64,000 bases of DNA from Chitinolyticbacter albus. Lineage in GTDB: Bacteria; Pseudomonadota; Gammaproteobacteria; Burkholderiales; Chitinibacteraceae. The DNA is taken from assembly GCF_024437655.1 (NCBI RefSeq), contig NZ_JANBVF010000017.1, forward strand, positions 1 through 64,000, read 5' to 3'. Below the pieces are notes generated by a model. The model made no database searches, had not been told where the DNA came from, and saw only the letters and a list, made by a program, of their open reading frames with translations. Shown here one piece after another: positions 1 to 8,167 of this stretch (positions are counted from its first letter, which is position 1; each line of letters starts with the position of its first letter). The translations under genes and the position numbers were made by a program.

Positions 1-1
1 G

Positions 2-121
2 GGTTTATTTGTTAAGCGCGTAGTTAATCGTCCGGGACTGGACACCTATTGGTCGTGGAACTCTGACGCTGCTGCAGTCGTTGCAAGGGAACTTTGTCAA
101 AACGGAAAACCGGTTGCCTGA
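2..121 (+). CDS. 3' end of an unidentified CDS (partial)
   Basis: An open frame enters from the left edge and runs 39 codons to a TGA at 119-121. The composition looks like protein (ending ...CQNGKPVA, with a TYWSWN stretch), but I do not recognise the family. It is co-directional with the Rhs gene that starts 133 bp downstream, so it may be an accessory gene of the same region. No minus-strand alternative is convincing. The sequence from 122 to 254 shows no gene and presumably holds the Rhs promoter. Confidence 0.35.
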   Translation, partial: GLFVKRVVNRPGLDTYWSWNSDAAAVVARELCQNGKPVA

Positions 122-254
122 TTGACGATCAGCTAGAACTGCCCCGACTTCTAGCGTAGTCCGCGGATATAACGGCAAAGATTGTTCGGGTTGGTGTCGT
201 GTGCGCAAAATTCCAAGCGCATAGTCTAATCAAAATAATATTCCTAATTTAAAA

Positions 255-3200
255 ATGAAGCCATTCCATTCCTGTATTTTCTCGATAGCGATTTTTTATT
301 CCTCGCTTGTCCCCGCTGCACCGATTCAAGCCGGGGGAGGCTGGGCTGCAGTTACTGCAGAAGACTATTACAGCGAAGATAGCACTCATCAACGTAGAGG
401 CAGCCATGGCAGCGGCCCGGATCAAATTGATCCTTTGACCGGTGGGTTGTCACTTAACATTCCTCTGCTCAGCATTCCAGGCGCAGGAGGGCCATTGTCG
501 GTGCAATGGTCTTATAACAGCATTGAGCCTTTTACTGAGGCCATTAAGCCGCCACGAGTTCGGACGGGCCAAGGGGAAACGAGCTCCTTGATTGCACCAG
601 TGCTTGAGTTGCCTGATGGCACGACTCATCGTTTTCATCGCTTGAGCACCACTCCTCCGCTCAGCATGCTCGGCGAGTATCGTACATCCAATAATTGGTG
701 GTTGAGTAAAGGTGAACGTGATCAACCATGGGTGTTAAAAGGGCCTGGCGGGACCGTATATAGTCTCAGTGTCAAAGCGCTTGATCAGCGTAGGGTGATC
801 AGTTCTGCCGCATCTGCAGACGTGTTTGGGCATAGTGAACATCCATTGGATGCGAGCCATTTTGTCACCCTCGGTGGTACTTTCGACTATTACATGCCGA
901 GCACTGCGGTCGACACCAATGGTAATCGCGTTGAGTATCGGTACTCCGGCGTGTTATTGACACAAATGATTGCGAGCGATGGTCGGACTATAAATATAAC
1001 CTGGTCAGATGAAGGTGGTAACGGCAAACGTTGGCCGAAACTGGACAGGGTCTACGCGGCGGGCCAAGAGTGGCGGTTTCTCGATAGCGCCGGTCAGGTA
1101 GTTATTACGCGCCCCGATGGCCTGCGCTGGGTATTGACCTACTCGGATTGGTCCGATTACATGAAAGGCAAAAAGGAAGGTGCGAGTGCTTTTCCTTTGA
1201 TAAATTCCGTTGCCCAGCCACAGGGCGGGAAGACCTATTTCGATTTTGTCCGATATGTCACCCCTTTGAGCCCGTTCCCTGATTGCGGCTACACTAACTG
1301 CGCTGACGAGATGTGGAACGCCATCCGGGATCAACCGCGACCTGCCATTGCACGGAAGCGAACGAGCGACGGCGGCACGTGGACTTACCACCACTATGCT
1401 CAGCAAGGAATCGATGGCGTGTTCGCAGCGGTGAAACATCCGCAAGGCCAAACGTCGATCAATCTAGGTGTTCGTAATCCGGAGCGGAAGGTCACAACAC
1501 CGGCTGCGATTATAAGCTATCAGTATATTACGCCCCATGCGGTTGAAGATTGCAAGAATGATATTTGGAAATCAGGGCTGCTGCTTTCTAAAAAAACAGC
1601 AGATTTGAACGGCAAAGCACTTGAGACGATTAGCTACAACTGGGGTTATCAGACCTTTGGACAATCACCGTCTAAATTGAATGCACGGTGCACTAGCGGG
1701 ATTAGTCGTATTCCGTTGATGACCGGGCAGACGGTGGAACGCAACGGCAAGCTGTTTAACACTGCGTACGCAGGCTACGACAGCTATGGTCGGGCAGGGG
1801 TCATTACTGAAACCGGCGATACTGGCAATACCCGCGTCACCAAACGTACGTATTTGACCGATGCTACTCGCTGGATCTTGGATAAGGTGCAAACCGAAAC
1901 CATCCACGCCAGCGAAGCGGGGCCTGCACTCTCCACGCTGAGCCGTGGTTACGATGCGCTCGGTAACCTGCTGAGCGAAACCCGGGATGGGGTCACCCGC
2001 AGCTACACCTACCACGCCGATGGTCAGGTCGCGACCGTCAAAGACCCTCGCCTGTTCGTCACGCAGTTCAGTAGCTACTACCGCGGTATTCCCCAAACGG
2101 AAATCCGCCCGGTCGCTGCGGGCCTGAATACCGCTTCCTGCCCGACCAGCAGCGATATCACCATCAGCCGCGTTGTCGATGCCTTTGGCAATGTCACCAG
2201 CTATACCAATGGCCGGCGCTTTGCAACGGGTTTGCAATACGACGCTATGAACCGGTTGACGACCATTACACCGCCGGCAGGGGCAAGCACGACTATCGTC
2301 TGGTCGACCAATGGCCGAACGCTGACGCGAGGCACCTACAGCGACAGCACTACCTGGGATGGTTTTGGCCGAACGATATCTAGCACGATCAATGGGGTGA
2401 CGATCACTCGTCGTTTCGATGCATTGGGTCGACAAACCTTTGAGAGCTACCCGCAACTCTCGGTCGGCGATACCACTTATTACGATGCACTGAACCGTCC
2501 AACCCAGGTCACCCATTCGGATGGGACTTACCGCACCTACGGTTACAGCGGCAGTGCCGTTGCCGAAGTCAATGAGCGCGGCTACCAGACTTCGTCGTTC
2601 TACCAAGCCTTCGGCAGCCCGGACGATAAGGCGCTGATCAAGGTGGTGCCGCCGATTGCCGAGGCCATCACCGAAATCGATCGCGATATCCTGGGCAAGG
2701 TGAACTGGGTGAAGCAGAACGGCGTCACCCGCAGCTGGGGCTACGACAGCCGACAATACCTGGTGAGCCGCACCGACCCGGAAACGGGTACCACCATCCT
2801 CGGTCGTGACAATGCCGGCAACCAGATCAGCAGCAAAACCGGCAGCCAGGGCCAGATCAACTATGGCTACGACGCACAGAACCGGCTGACCACGGTGGAG
2901 TACGCAGACGGCAGCGCGGAGAGTGCATGCCGGACCTACGACGGGGACGGCAACCTGACGGTACTGAACACGCCATCCGTGCAGCGCAGCATGTGGTTCG
3001 ATAACAACGACAATATGGTGGCTGAGTCGTTGGTCGCCGCCGGCCGTACGCTCACTCTCAAGCACGAGTACAACGCTAACGATGCACGCAGCGCAATGGT
3101 CTACCCTGGCGACCGTCGGGTGGATTTGGCACCTGATGCATTCGGCCGCCCAACGAGGCTGGGCAATGCGGTGGCGACGATTCAATACACCGCACGGGGC

Positions 3201-5135
3201 CAGCTAGCCAACTGGTTGGGGGCCAACGGACGCTGGGACAAGACCAATTTCAACGAACGCGGCTGGCCTGCTACGCACCAGGTGTTGATGAGCGATGGCG
3301 GCCAGGGCCCCGTCAAACCGGTACCGCCTGCTGCGGTTGCTGCGCCGGGAAATGCGCCGATTGCGCCGACGCAGCCGACTGCGCCGGGTTTTGCAGAACC
3401 TAAGGGTGTTAGTGCGGGAGTGTTCTGTTCAGAAAAGTACCGAAAGCCTGAATTGTATGATTTTGGTTCGGACTGCAACGTGGCTGAGTGCGCGCAAAGC
3501 AAGTATGCAGCTGCCCTGAAGGTTTGGCGGGCCAACTATGATGCGTGCGTGGCCGATTGGAACACTCGCAAGAACGCCTGGAACAACTACCGCGCAGCCT
3601 CTGCGGCTTGGCCAGGACAGTTGGCCACTTACCAGCAACAGCTGGCCGACTACAACGCGCGCAAGCAGGCTTACGACCGCTATCTGGCCGATGTGGCCAC
3701 CTACAACCAGGCACTGGCTGCCTACAACCAGGCCGTAGCCAACGCACAGCCGGTGTTGGATAGCGTGTGGTCGTACGACGGCAATGGCAATGTCGTGACG
3801 ATCACCGATACGGTCAGCAATAGCCACAACCGCAGCTTCGACTACGACGGCCTGGATCGCTTGACTGTTGCCAACGCGCCGACGGTGTGGGGCAACGGCG
3901 GCATCAGCTACGACGGCAATGGCAACATCAAGCGTCAGGCCTTCGGCAGCTGGAGCATCGATTACGGTTACGACGCGACGCAAAACCTCAGCACCGTCAC
4001 TGGTGGCAAGAACTACACCCTCGCCCACGATGGCTGGGGCAATGTCACCACCCGCGGCGATGGCCTGAGCTTCAACTACGACGCCGCTGGCAACCTGCGC
4101 TGGGTGAACAAGGGTGCAGCCAGCCAGATCGGCTACAGCTACGACGGTGGCGGCACTCGCGTGCTCTCAAGCGGCAATGGTCTGAACCGCCTGGAATTCA
4201 CCGGCGCAGATGGCCTGCTGTACCAGGAAATCAACCTCGCCACCGGCGCGGTCAAGGATTTCCTCTATCACGGCCGTACCAAGCTGGCCGATATCCAGGG
4301 CACTACCACCACCTGGTACCACAGCGATCCAGCCGGCAGCCCGATGGCCGCCACTGGCGCCAACGGTGCGCTGCTGTGGCGAACCAACTACCGCCCGTAT
4401 GGCGAAAAGCTGGTCGGCGCCACCACTGAGAACACCCAGTGGTTTACCGGCAAGCCGTTCGAGGACAAGATAGGCCTGAGTTACTACGGTGCACGCTGGT
4501 ATGACCCGACGTTGGGTCGGTTCATGGCGACTGATCCGGTGGATTGGGTGGAACTGAATGCTATTCATGCTTTTAATAGATATGGATATGCCAACTCAAA
4601 TCCAATTCGATTTGTAGATCCTGATGGTCGTGCGCCGCAACAATGGCAAACCAATCGTATTGCTGGACTTGTCCAGTCGGCTACTGGGTTGCCAGCTGGG
4701 GATGTTCAACACGCCGTTAACTCTTTGGGCCAGAAAAGCGGCTTGAATGATATGTTTGCTAGCATAAATTCAGCATGGAAGGGAAGTCGAACTGAGTTTG
4801 GAGCGAAGATAGAGATTGGAGCCATTGTCACAGTCTGGGCGGCAGCACACCCAGGATATGCGAGCGCTTCCAAAGCATTGGCTAGTATTCCTGCAGATGT
4901 TAAGTCACTTGAAGGGCTTACCGCCACACAGTTGACATCATTGCAGGCTGTGCTTGCTGTCGCTTCCGTTGATTTGAAAAGCGACCCTAAGACCCAGCAA
5001 GTGCTTCAGGCAGCCCTGAATGCTATTCAAAATGAAGTCAAGTCTAGAGAGGGCAAGAAGTCTGACGGTAAGGGGGAGGAAAAAAAAGCGGGAGGAGAGA
5101 GTAAGGGAGGTGGAAATGAAAATCAGTCTAAATAG
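255..5135 (+). CDS. Rhs/YD-repeat polymorphic-toxin-type protein
   Basis: This 1626-residue protein opens with a Sec-type signal peptide (residues 1-25, ending around PAAPIQA), then a DPLTGG-type YD-repeat N-terminal domain and many YD repeats (YDALGN, YDAQNRL, YDGLDRL, YDAAGNL). Residues about 1015-1165 are an unusual insert: a Pro/Ala linker, four cysteines and a Tyr-rich helical stretch. The Rhs-associated core follows at about 1350-1459 (YRPYG, WFTGK, YYGARWYDP, GRFMATDP, YGYANSNP, DPDGR). The last ~165 residues are a variable tip ending in a Lys/Gly/Glu-rich tail that I cannot assign to a toxin family. Base composition falls abruptly to AT-rich at about nt 4,555, just before the DPDG motif, as expected for exchange of the C-terminal module. 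The next ORF overlaps its 3' end by 20 bp. Confidence 0.9.
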   Translation: MKPFHSCIFSIAIFYSSLVPAAPIQAGGGWAAVTAEDYYSEDSTHQRRGSHGSGPDQIDPLTGGLSLNIPLLSIPGAGGPLSVQWSYNSIEPFTEAIKPPRVRTGQGETSSLIAPVLELPDGTTHRFHRLSTTPPLSMLGEYRTSNNWWLSKGERDQPWVLKGPGGTVYSLSVKALDQRRVISSAASADVFGHSEHPLDASHFVTLGGTFDYYMPSTAVDTNGNRVEYRYSGVLLTQMIASDGRTINITWSDEGGNGKRWPKLDRVYAAGQEWRFLDSAGQVVITRPDGLRWVLTYSDWSDYMKGKKEGASAFPLINSVAQPQGGKTYFDFVRYVTPLSPFPDCGYTNCADEMWNAIRDQPRPAIARKRTSDGGTWTYHHYAQQGIDGVFAAVKHPQGQTSINLGVRNPERKVTTPAAIISYQYITPHAVEDCKNDIWKSGLLLSKKTADLNGKALETISYNWGYQTFGQSPSKLNARCTSGISRIPLMTGQTVERNGKLFNTAYAGYDSYGRAGVITETGDTGNTRVTKRTYLTDATRWILDKVQTETIHASEAGPALSTLSRGYDALGNLLSETRDGVTRSYTYHADGQVATVKDPRLFVTQFSSYYRGIPQTEIRPVAAGLNTASCPTSSDITISRVVDAFGNVTSYTNGRRFATGLQYDAMNRLTTITPPAGASTTIVWSTNGRTLTRGTYSDSTTWDGFGRTISSTINGVTITRRFDALGRQTFESYPQLSVGDTTYYDALNRPTQVTHSDGTYRTYGYSGSAVAEVNERGYQTSSFYQAFGSPDDKALIKVVPPIAEAITEIDRDILGKVNWVKQNGVTRSWGYDSRQYLVSRTDPETGTTILGRDNAGNQISSKTGSQGQINYGYDAQNRLTTVEYADGSAESACRTYDGDGNLTVLNTPSVQRSMWFDNNDNMVAESLVAAGRTLTLKHEYNANDARSAMVYPGDRRVDLAPDAFGRPTRLGNAVATIQYTARGQLANWLGANGRWDKTNFNERGWPATHQVLMSDGGQGPVKPVPPAAVAAPGNAPIAPTQPTAPGFAEPKGVSAGVFCSEKYRKPELYDFGSDCNVAECAQSKYAAALKVWRANYDACVADWNTRKNAWNNYRAASAAWPGQLATYQQQLADYNARKQAYDRYLADVATYNQALAAYNQAVANAQPVLDSVWSYDGNGNVVTITDTVSNSHNRSFDYDGLDRLTVANAPTVWGNGGISYDGNGNIKRQAFGSWSIDYGYDATQNLSTVTGGKNYTLAHDGWGNVTTRGDGLSFNYDAAGNLRWVNKGAASQIGYSYDGGGTRVLSSGNGLNRLEFTGADGLLYQEINLATGAVKDFLYHGRTKLADIQGTTTTWYHSDPAGSPMAATGANGALLWRTNYRPYGEKLVGATTENTQWFTGKPFEDKIGLSYYGARWYDPTLGRFMATDPVDWVELNAIHAFNRYGYANSNPIRFVDPDGRAPQQWQTNRIAGLVQSATGLPAGDVQHAVNSLGQKSGLNDMFASINSAWKGSRTEFGAKIEIGAIVTVWAAAHPGYASASKALASIPADVKSLEGLTATQLTSLQAVLAVASVDLKSDPKTQQVLQAALNAIQNEVKSREGKKSDGKGEEKKAGGESKGGGNENQSK

Positions 5136-5454
5136 TTCTAGATCGATTTTTCTCTTTTTTGTGCTGTTGTTTGTTAATTGGCTGGCAATATATGCTTTCT
5201 CGCACCTGCAAAGTGTTGAGGGCGGGGTGTGGGTTTGTTTTTTGTCTGGCGCCGGCTGGGTTTTTCCTGCGTTTTTTTTGAATGGAATTTCCCTGGGTGT
5301 GCTGACTAAGTATTTTTTAAGTTTTCTTGTAGTTGTGTTGATGTTTTTAATTCTTCTCAAGGTAAGTCGTAATCTTTTCTTTGCTTTTGTTTTGTATTTT
5401 TTTGTTTCGGGTTTTATGTTTTTGGCGTATTATTTTTTTTCTCCATGGTATTAA
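5116..5454 (+). CDS. Small AT-rich membrane protein, candidate Rhs immunity protein
   Basis: 112 residues. The ATG at 5116 is chosen because it follows a strong Shine-Dalgarno (GGAGGTGGAA), whereas a longer frame opening at 5020 has none. The gene overlaps the rhs 3' end by 20 bp, so the two are probably translationally coupled. Hydropathy suggests about four transmembrane segments (near residues 10-28, 38-57, 62-80 and 86-108), rich in Phe. I recognise no family. Small multi-pass proteins directly after Rhs tips are often the cognate immunity protein; here that is inference from position only. The gene is very AT-rich, matching the rhs tip and not the genome. Confidence 0.7.
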   Translation: MKISLNSSRSIFLFFVLLFVNWLAIYAFSHLQSVEGGVWVCFLSGAGWVFPAFFLNGISLGVLTKYFLSFLVVVLMFLILLKVSRNLFFAFVLYFFVSGFMFLAYYFFSPWY

Positions 5455-5502
5455 TTACTAATTAAATTACATTTCCGGTGCGCCACCGCGTACAGCGCAT
5501 CT

Positions 5503-5627
5503 GTAGGGCGCAATCGCCGAAGGCATTGCGCCGCATGCGGTGGCCGGCTGACGCGCCACATAATAAACATACACGAGGCCTGAACATGGGTTTGGCGTAT
5601 TGCCGCTTCGCGGCGAATACGCCCTAC
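5503..5627. repeat. REPIN-type repeat, copy 1 (125 bp)
   Basis: It begins GTAGGGCGCAATCGCC and ends GGCGAATACGCCCTAC, so the 16-bp ends are inverted repeats with two mismatches. Each end can fold into its own hairpin (GGCGCAAT...ATTGCGCC at the left, GGCGTATTGCCGC...GCGGCGAATACGCC at the right), with about 60 bp of conserved spacer between them. Two further copies at 6039 and 6800 have exactly the same length. This is the architecture of paired inverted REP sequences mobilised by a RAYT, and a decayed RAYT lies between copies 2 and 3. Confidence 0.85.
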
Positions 5628-5697
5628 GCACTGGTTGTCGAGCTTTGTTGAGGCTGCGAGTATTTCAAACCAGATGTGCCAACTTGGGTGCAATTGA

Positions 5698-5949
5698 ATG
5701 AGTGAAGAACTGGATCCACGAAAAGCAACGGTATTTCGCTGGTTTTACTACTCAATTGGAATGGTGATTGCCTTGATCTGTTTGGGGTTCGGTCGAGAAC
5801 TTGCCCAGAAAAGTTGCGGTGACTCAAATAATCTTTGGCTATCTGGGCTGGCAGGGTACGGGATGCTTAAAATTGCCATGCCCATCTTGGAATTCGTCTT
5901 GCTATTGTTCTTTAGATTGTTGCGAGAGCCTGATGAAGGGGAGGCTTGA
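5698..5949 (+). CDS. Hypothetical small membrane protein
   Basis: 83 residues with two predicted transmembrane helices (about 16-32 and 56-74), separated by a short loop with one cysteine, and an acidic C-terminal end. It lies between REPIN copies 1 and 2, in the same orientation as rhs and the membrane protein at 5116. The RBS is weak (GGGTG about 8 nt upstream), which leaves some doubt about expression. No family was recognised. It might be an orphan immunity-type gene of the Rhs locus, but nothing in the sequence shows that. Confidence 0.5.
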   Translation: MSEELDPRKATVFRWFYYSIGMVIALICLGFGRELAQKSCGDSNNLWLSGLAGYGMLKIAMPILEFVLLLFFRLLREPDEGEA

Positions 5950-6038
5950 TGGGCGGGGGATGACGGGCTCAGATACTGTCGTGAACGTCAAGCTTGGGCA
6001 TGGCCATTTGTGCATTGAACACCACGTACGGCGCACCC

Positions 6039-6163
6039 GTAGGGCGCAATCGCCGAAGGCATTGCGCCGCATGTGGTGGTCGGCCGACCGGTAACATATC
6101 AAACGCCCGCGATGCTTGAACATGGGTTTGGCGTATTGCCGCCTTGCGGCGAATACGCCCTAC
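6039..6163. repeat. REPIN-type repeat, copy 2 (125 bp)
   Basis: Same 125-bp unit as at 5503: starts GTAGGGCGCAATCGCC, ends GGCGAATACGCCCTAC, and shares the internal CATGGGTTTGGCGTATTGCCG segment. It lies just upstream of the RAYT pseudogene. Spacer differences from copy 1 are point changes, not length changes. Confidence 0.85.
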
Positions 6164-6256
6164 GGCATGGCATGAATGTGCCGCGTCGGGATGTGTGGCC
6201 ACTGACCGATGAAACGATACGGTGCGTTTTGCGTCGCCATCGTTTATGTTTTTTAC

Positions 6257-6768
6257 ATGGACTATCGCAGTGCCTGGTGCCCTGGGGGGGGCACCTATTT
6301 TTTTACCGTGAATCTGCTGCAACGGCGCAATAGCACGTTGTTGGTCGATCATATCGATCTACTGCGCAATGCCGTGCGGGTCGTTCGGCGACAAGCCCCA
6401 TTCACCATACACGGCTGGGTGGTGTTGCCCGAGCATTTGCATTGCGTATTGGAATTGCCGCCGGGCGATGCCGACTTTGCACTGCGTTGGCGCTTGATCA
6501 AACTGCTGTTCTCGCGTGCCTTGCCGCGCAGCGAATATCGTTCGGCGGTACGCCAGCGGCGTGGTGAGCGTGGCATCTGGCAACGCCGATATTGGGACAC
6601 CTGATCCGGGATGAAGCGGACTTTGCGGCGCATATGGATTACCTGCATTTCAACCCGGTCAAGCATGGCTTGGTGCCCCGCGTGGCCGATTGGCCCTATT
6701 CGACTTTTCACAAGCTGGTGGCTGACGGTGTTTACCCAGAGGATGGGCTGGGGGGGCATCCCGCGTGA
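6257..6768 (+). pseudogene. REP-associated tyrosine transposase (RAYT), frameshifted
   Basis: The first frame (6257-6604) starts MDYRSAW and contains the Y1-transposase landmarks GGTYFFTVNL, HGWVVLPEHLH (the HUH metal-binding pair) and RRGERGIWQRRYW. It stops prematurely. The expected continuation (HLIRDEADF..., then MDYLHFNPVKHGLV with the catalytic tyrosine, then DWPYSTFHKLV) resumes in another frame at about 6598 and ends at 6768. A one-base loss near 6595-6598, where W-E/D-H-L is expected, explains it. An 8-G run near 6286 adds a Gly but keeps frame. REPIN copies 2 and 3 flank the gene, as expected for a RAYT and its substrates. The break separates the HUH pair from the catalytic Tyr, so a functional enzyme is unlikely. 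Confidence 0.88.
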
Positions 6769-6799
6769 TGCAATCCGTTTGAAGAAGGCGTTTCCGGGG

Positions 6800-6924
6800 G
6801 TAGGGCGCAATCGCCAAAGGCATTGCGCCGTATGCGGTGGTCGGCGGGTGGGTGACAGATCAAATGTTCACGAGGCTTGAACATGGGTTCGGCGTATTGC
6901 CGCTACGCGGCGAATACGCCCTAC
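6800..6924. repeat. REPIN-type repeat, copy 3 (125 bp)
   Basis: Third 125-bp copy, immediately downstream of the RAYT pseudogene. It has the same ends (GTAGGGCGCAATCGCC...GGCGAATACGCCCTAC) with small changes inside the hairpin loops and spacer. Confidence 0.85.
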
Positions 6925-6983
6925 GGCGCGGCTTCGAGCAAGCTTGGACGCTGGACATCGTGGTCTGAAACCGCTGGCGGGCT

Positions 6984-8030
6984 TTACCCGTCAGCCAGCT
7001 GGAATGGCGCCAAACCACCTTGCTTGCGGGTTTTCTTTTCCAGATACATGGCCGCATCGGCCAGGCGCAGCGCTTCCTCCGGCGTGATCATCTCGGGGTC
7101 GACCGCAATGGCGCCGAAGCTGGCGCCCAGGTACTCGATGGCTTGGGTGCCCAAGTCGAAACGACCGTGCAGTAACGGCGCCAGGCGCTCTCGCAAGGCC
7201 ACCGTGGCCACTGCCGCATTTTCATCGGGAGCGGGGCCGAGGCCGGCAATGACGAATTCGTCGCCACCCAGGCGCCCCAACACATCGCCAGCGCGCAATC
7301 CTTCGGTCAGCCGTCGGCCGGCCGCGATCAGGAAGGCGTCGCCGGCTTCGTGGCCGAACTGGTCGTTGATCGCCTTGAAGCCATCGAGGTCGATGAAGGC
7401 GATCAGTACTTGCTGACCAGCCCGCTGCGCCAGGGCGAACAAGCGCGGCAGCTCCTCGAACACCGCGCGCCGATTGGGCAGCCCCGTCAGTACATCGGTA
7501 TAGGAGTGGGTGCGCAGTGCCTCATTGGCTTCTTGCAGCTGTTGCAGCAACAGCTCCTTCTGCACCTGCTGGCCGATCAGCTCGGCAAACAGCTGCAGCA
7601 CCTGCGCGCCCTTGTCGGTAAAGGGTTTGCGTTCCGAGCTTGCCGCGCACAGCGTGCCATAGAGGCTGCCGTCTTCCAGCCGGATCGGCGTGCTGGCATA
7701 GGTGGCAATACCCAGTTCCCGGGCTGCCTCCGAGTCGCCCCAGTGCGCTGCCACGTCATCGGTATACGGCTGCTGATCGTCCAGCGCGCGCTTGCATAGC
7801 GTGTCGCCCCAGGGAACGGCAAGCCCCTCGGGGATGGTCAATGTCCGGGTATTGCGTGAATAAAGGATGCTTTGCAGGCTGGCGCCCAGGTCGATCCGGG
7901 TCAGATAGGTCGACTCCAGATCGGTGACGAGCTCCAGCATCACCAGGAGTTGCCGCACTAGGCCTTCGAAGGTTTTTTCCGTCGCCAGTGTGCTCGAGAG
8001 TTGGGAGATCAGCGGATCCGACATGGGCAT
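6984..8030 (-). CDS. GAF-GGDEF diguanylate cyclase
   Basis: A soluble 348-residue protein with no membrane segment. A GAF-like sensor domain occupies about residues 18-155, a short coiled linker follows, and a GGDEF domain covers 175-340. The signature DVLTGLPNRR is at 179-188, the active-site GGDEF at 255-259, and an intact inhibitory I-site (RAGD, 246-249) precedes it by five residues. It should therefore make cyclic di-GMP from two GTP and be product-inhibited. The input to the GAF domain is unknown. A second in-frame ATG at 8024 could be the true start; no RBS decides between them. Monocistronic; REPIN copy 3 lies just downstream. Confidence 0.92.
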   Translation of the reverse strand: MPMSDPLISQLSSTLATEKTFEGLVRQLLVMLELVTDLESTYLTRIDLGASLQSILYSRNTRTLTIPEGLAVPWGDTLCKRALDDQQPYTDDVAAHWGDSEAARELGIATYASTPIRLEDGSLYGTLCAASSERKPFTDKGAQVLQLFAELIGQQVQKELLLQQLQEANEALRTHSYTDVLTGLPNRRAVFEELPRLFALAQRAGQQVLIAFIDLDGFKAINDQFGHEAGDAFLIAAGRRLTEGLRAGDVLGRLGGDEFVIAGLGPAPDENAAVATVALRERLAPLLHGRFDLGTQAIEYLGASFGAIAVDPEMITPEEALRLADAAMYLEKKTRKQGGLAPFQLADG

Positions 8031-8167
8031 ACTCTCGTGCGGTTCGTATCAGAGGATTCTGGCAAGCCGGGGTGATTTTGTCAGTATCTACGCTGCCCGC
8101 CTCGGGCAAGCGGCACCGGCAGGCGCGCCGCACCGTCGCAACTAAGCTTGAAGGCGAGCAGGCATGG

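Noticed and set aside
1665-3185. Long minus-strand open frame (506 codons) inside the Rhs gene
   Set aside because: It lies antisense to YD repeats; its residue composition is that of a GC-rich shadow frame, there is no RBS, and the plus-strand protein is clearly real.
6611-6880. 89-codon ORF after the RAYT break
   Set aside because: It is out of frame with the RAYT continuation (MDYLHFNPVKHG), which reads in a different frame from about 6598; this ORF has no RBS.
5503-6924. The three 125-bp repeats as insertion sequences or CRISPR units
   Set aside because: Each has REP-type hairpin ends, carries no transposase inside, and the copies are hundreds of bases apart with a RAYT between them.
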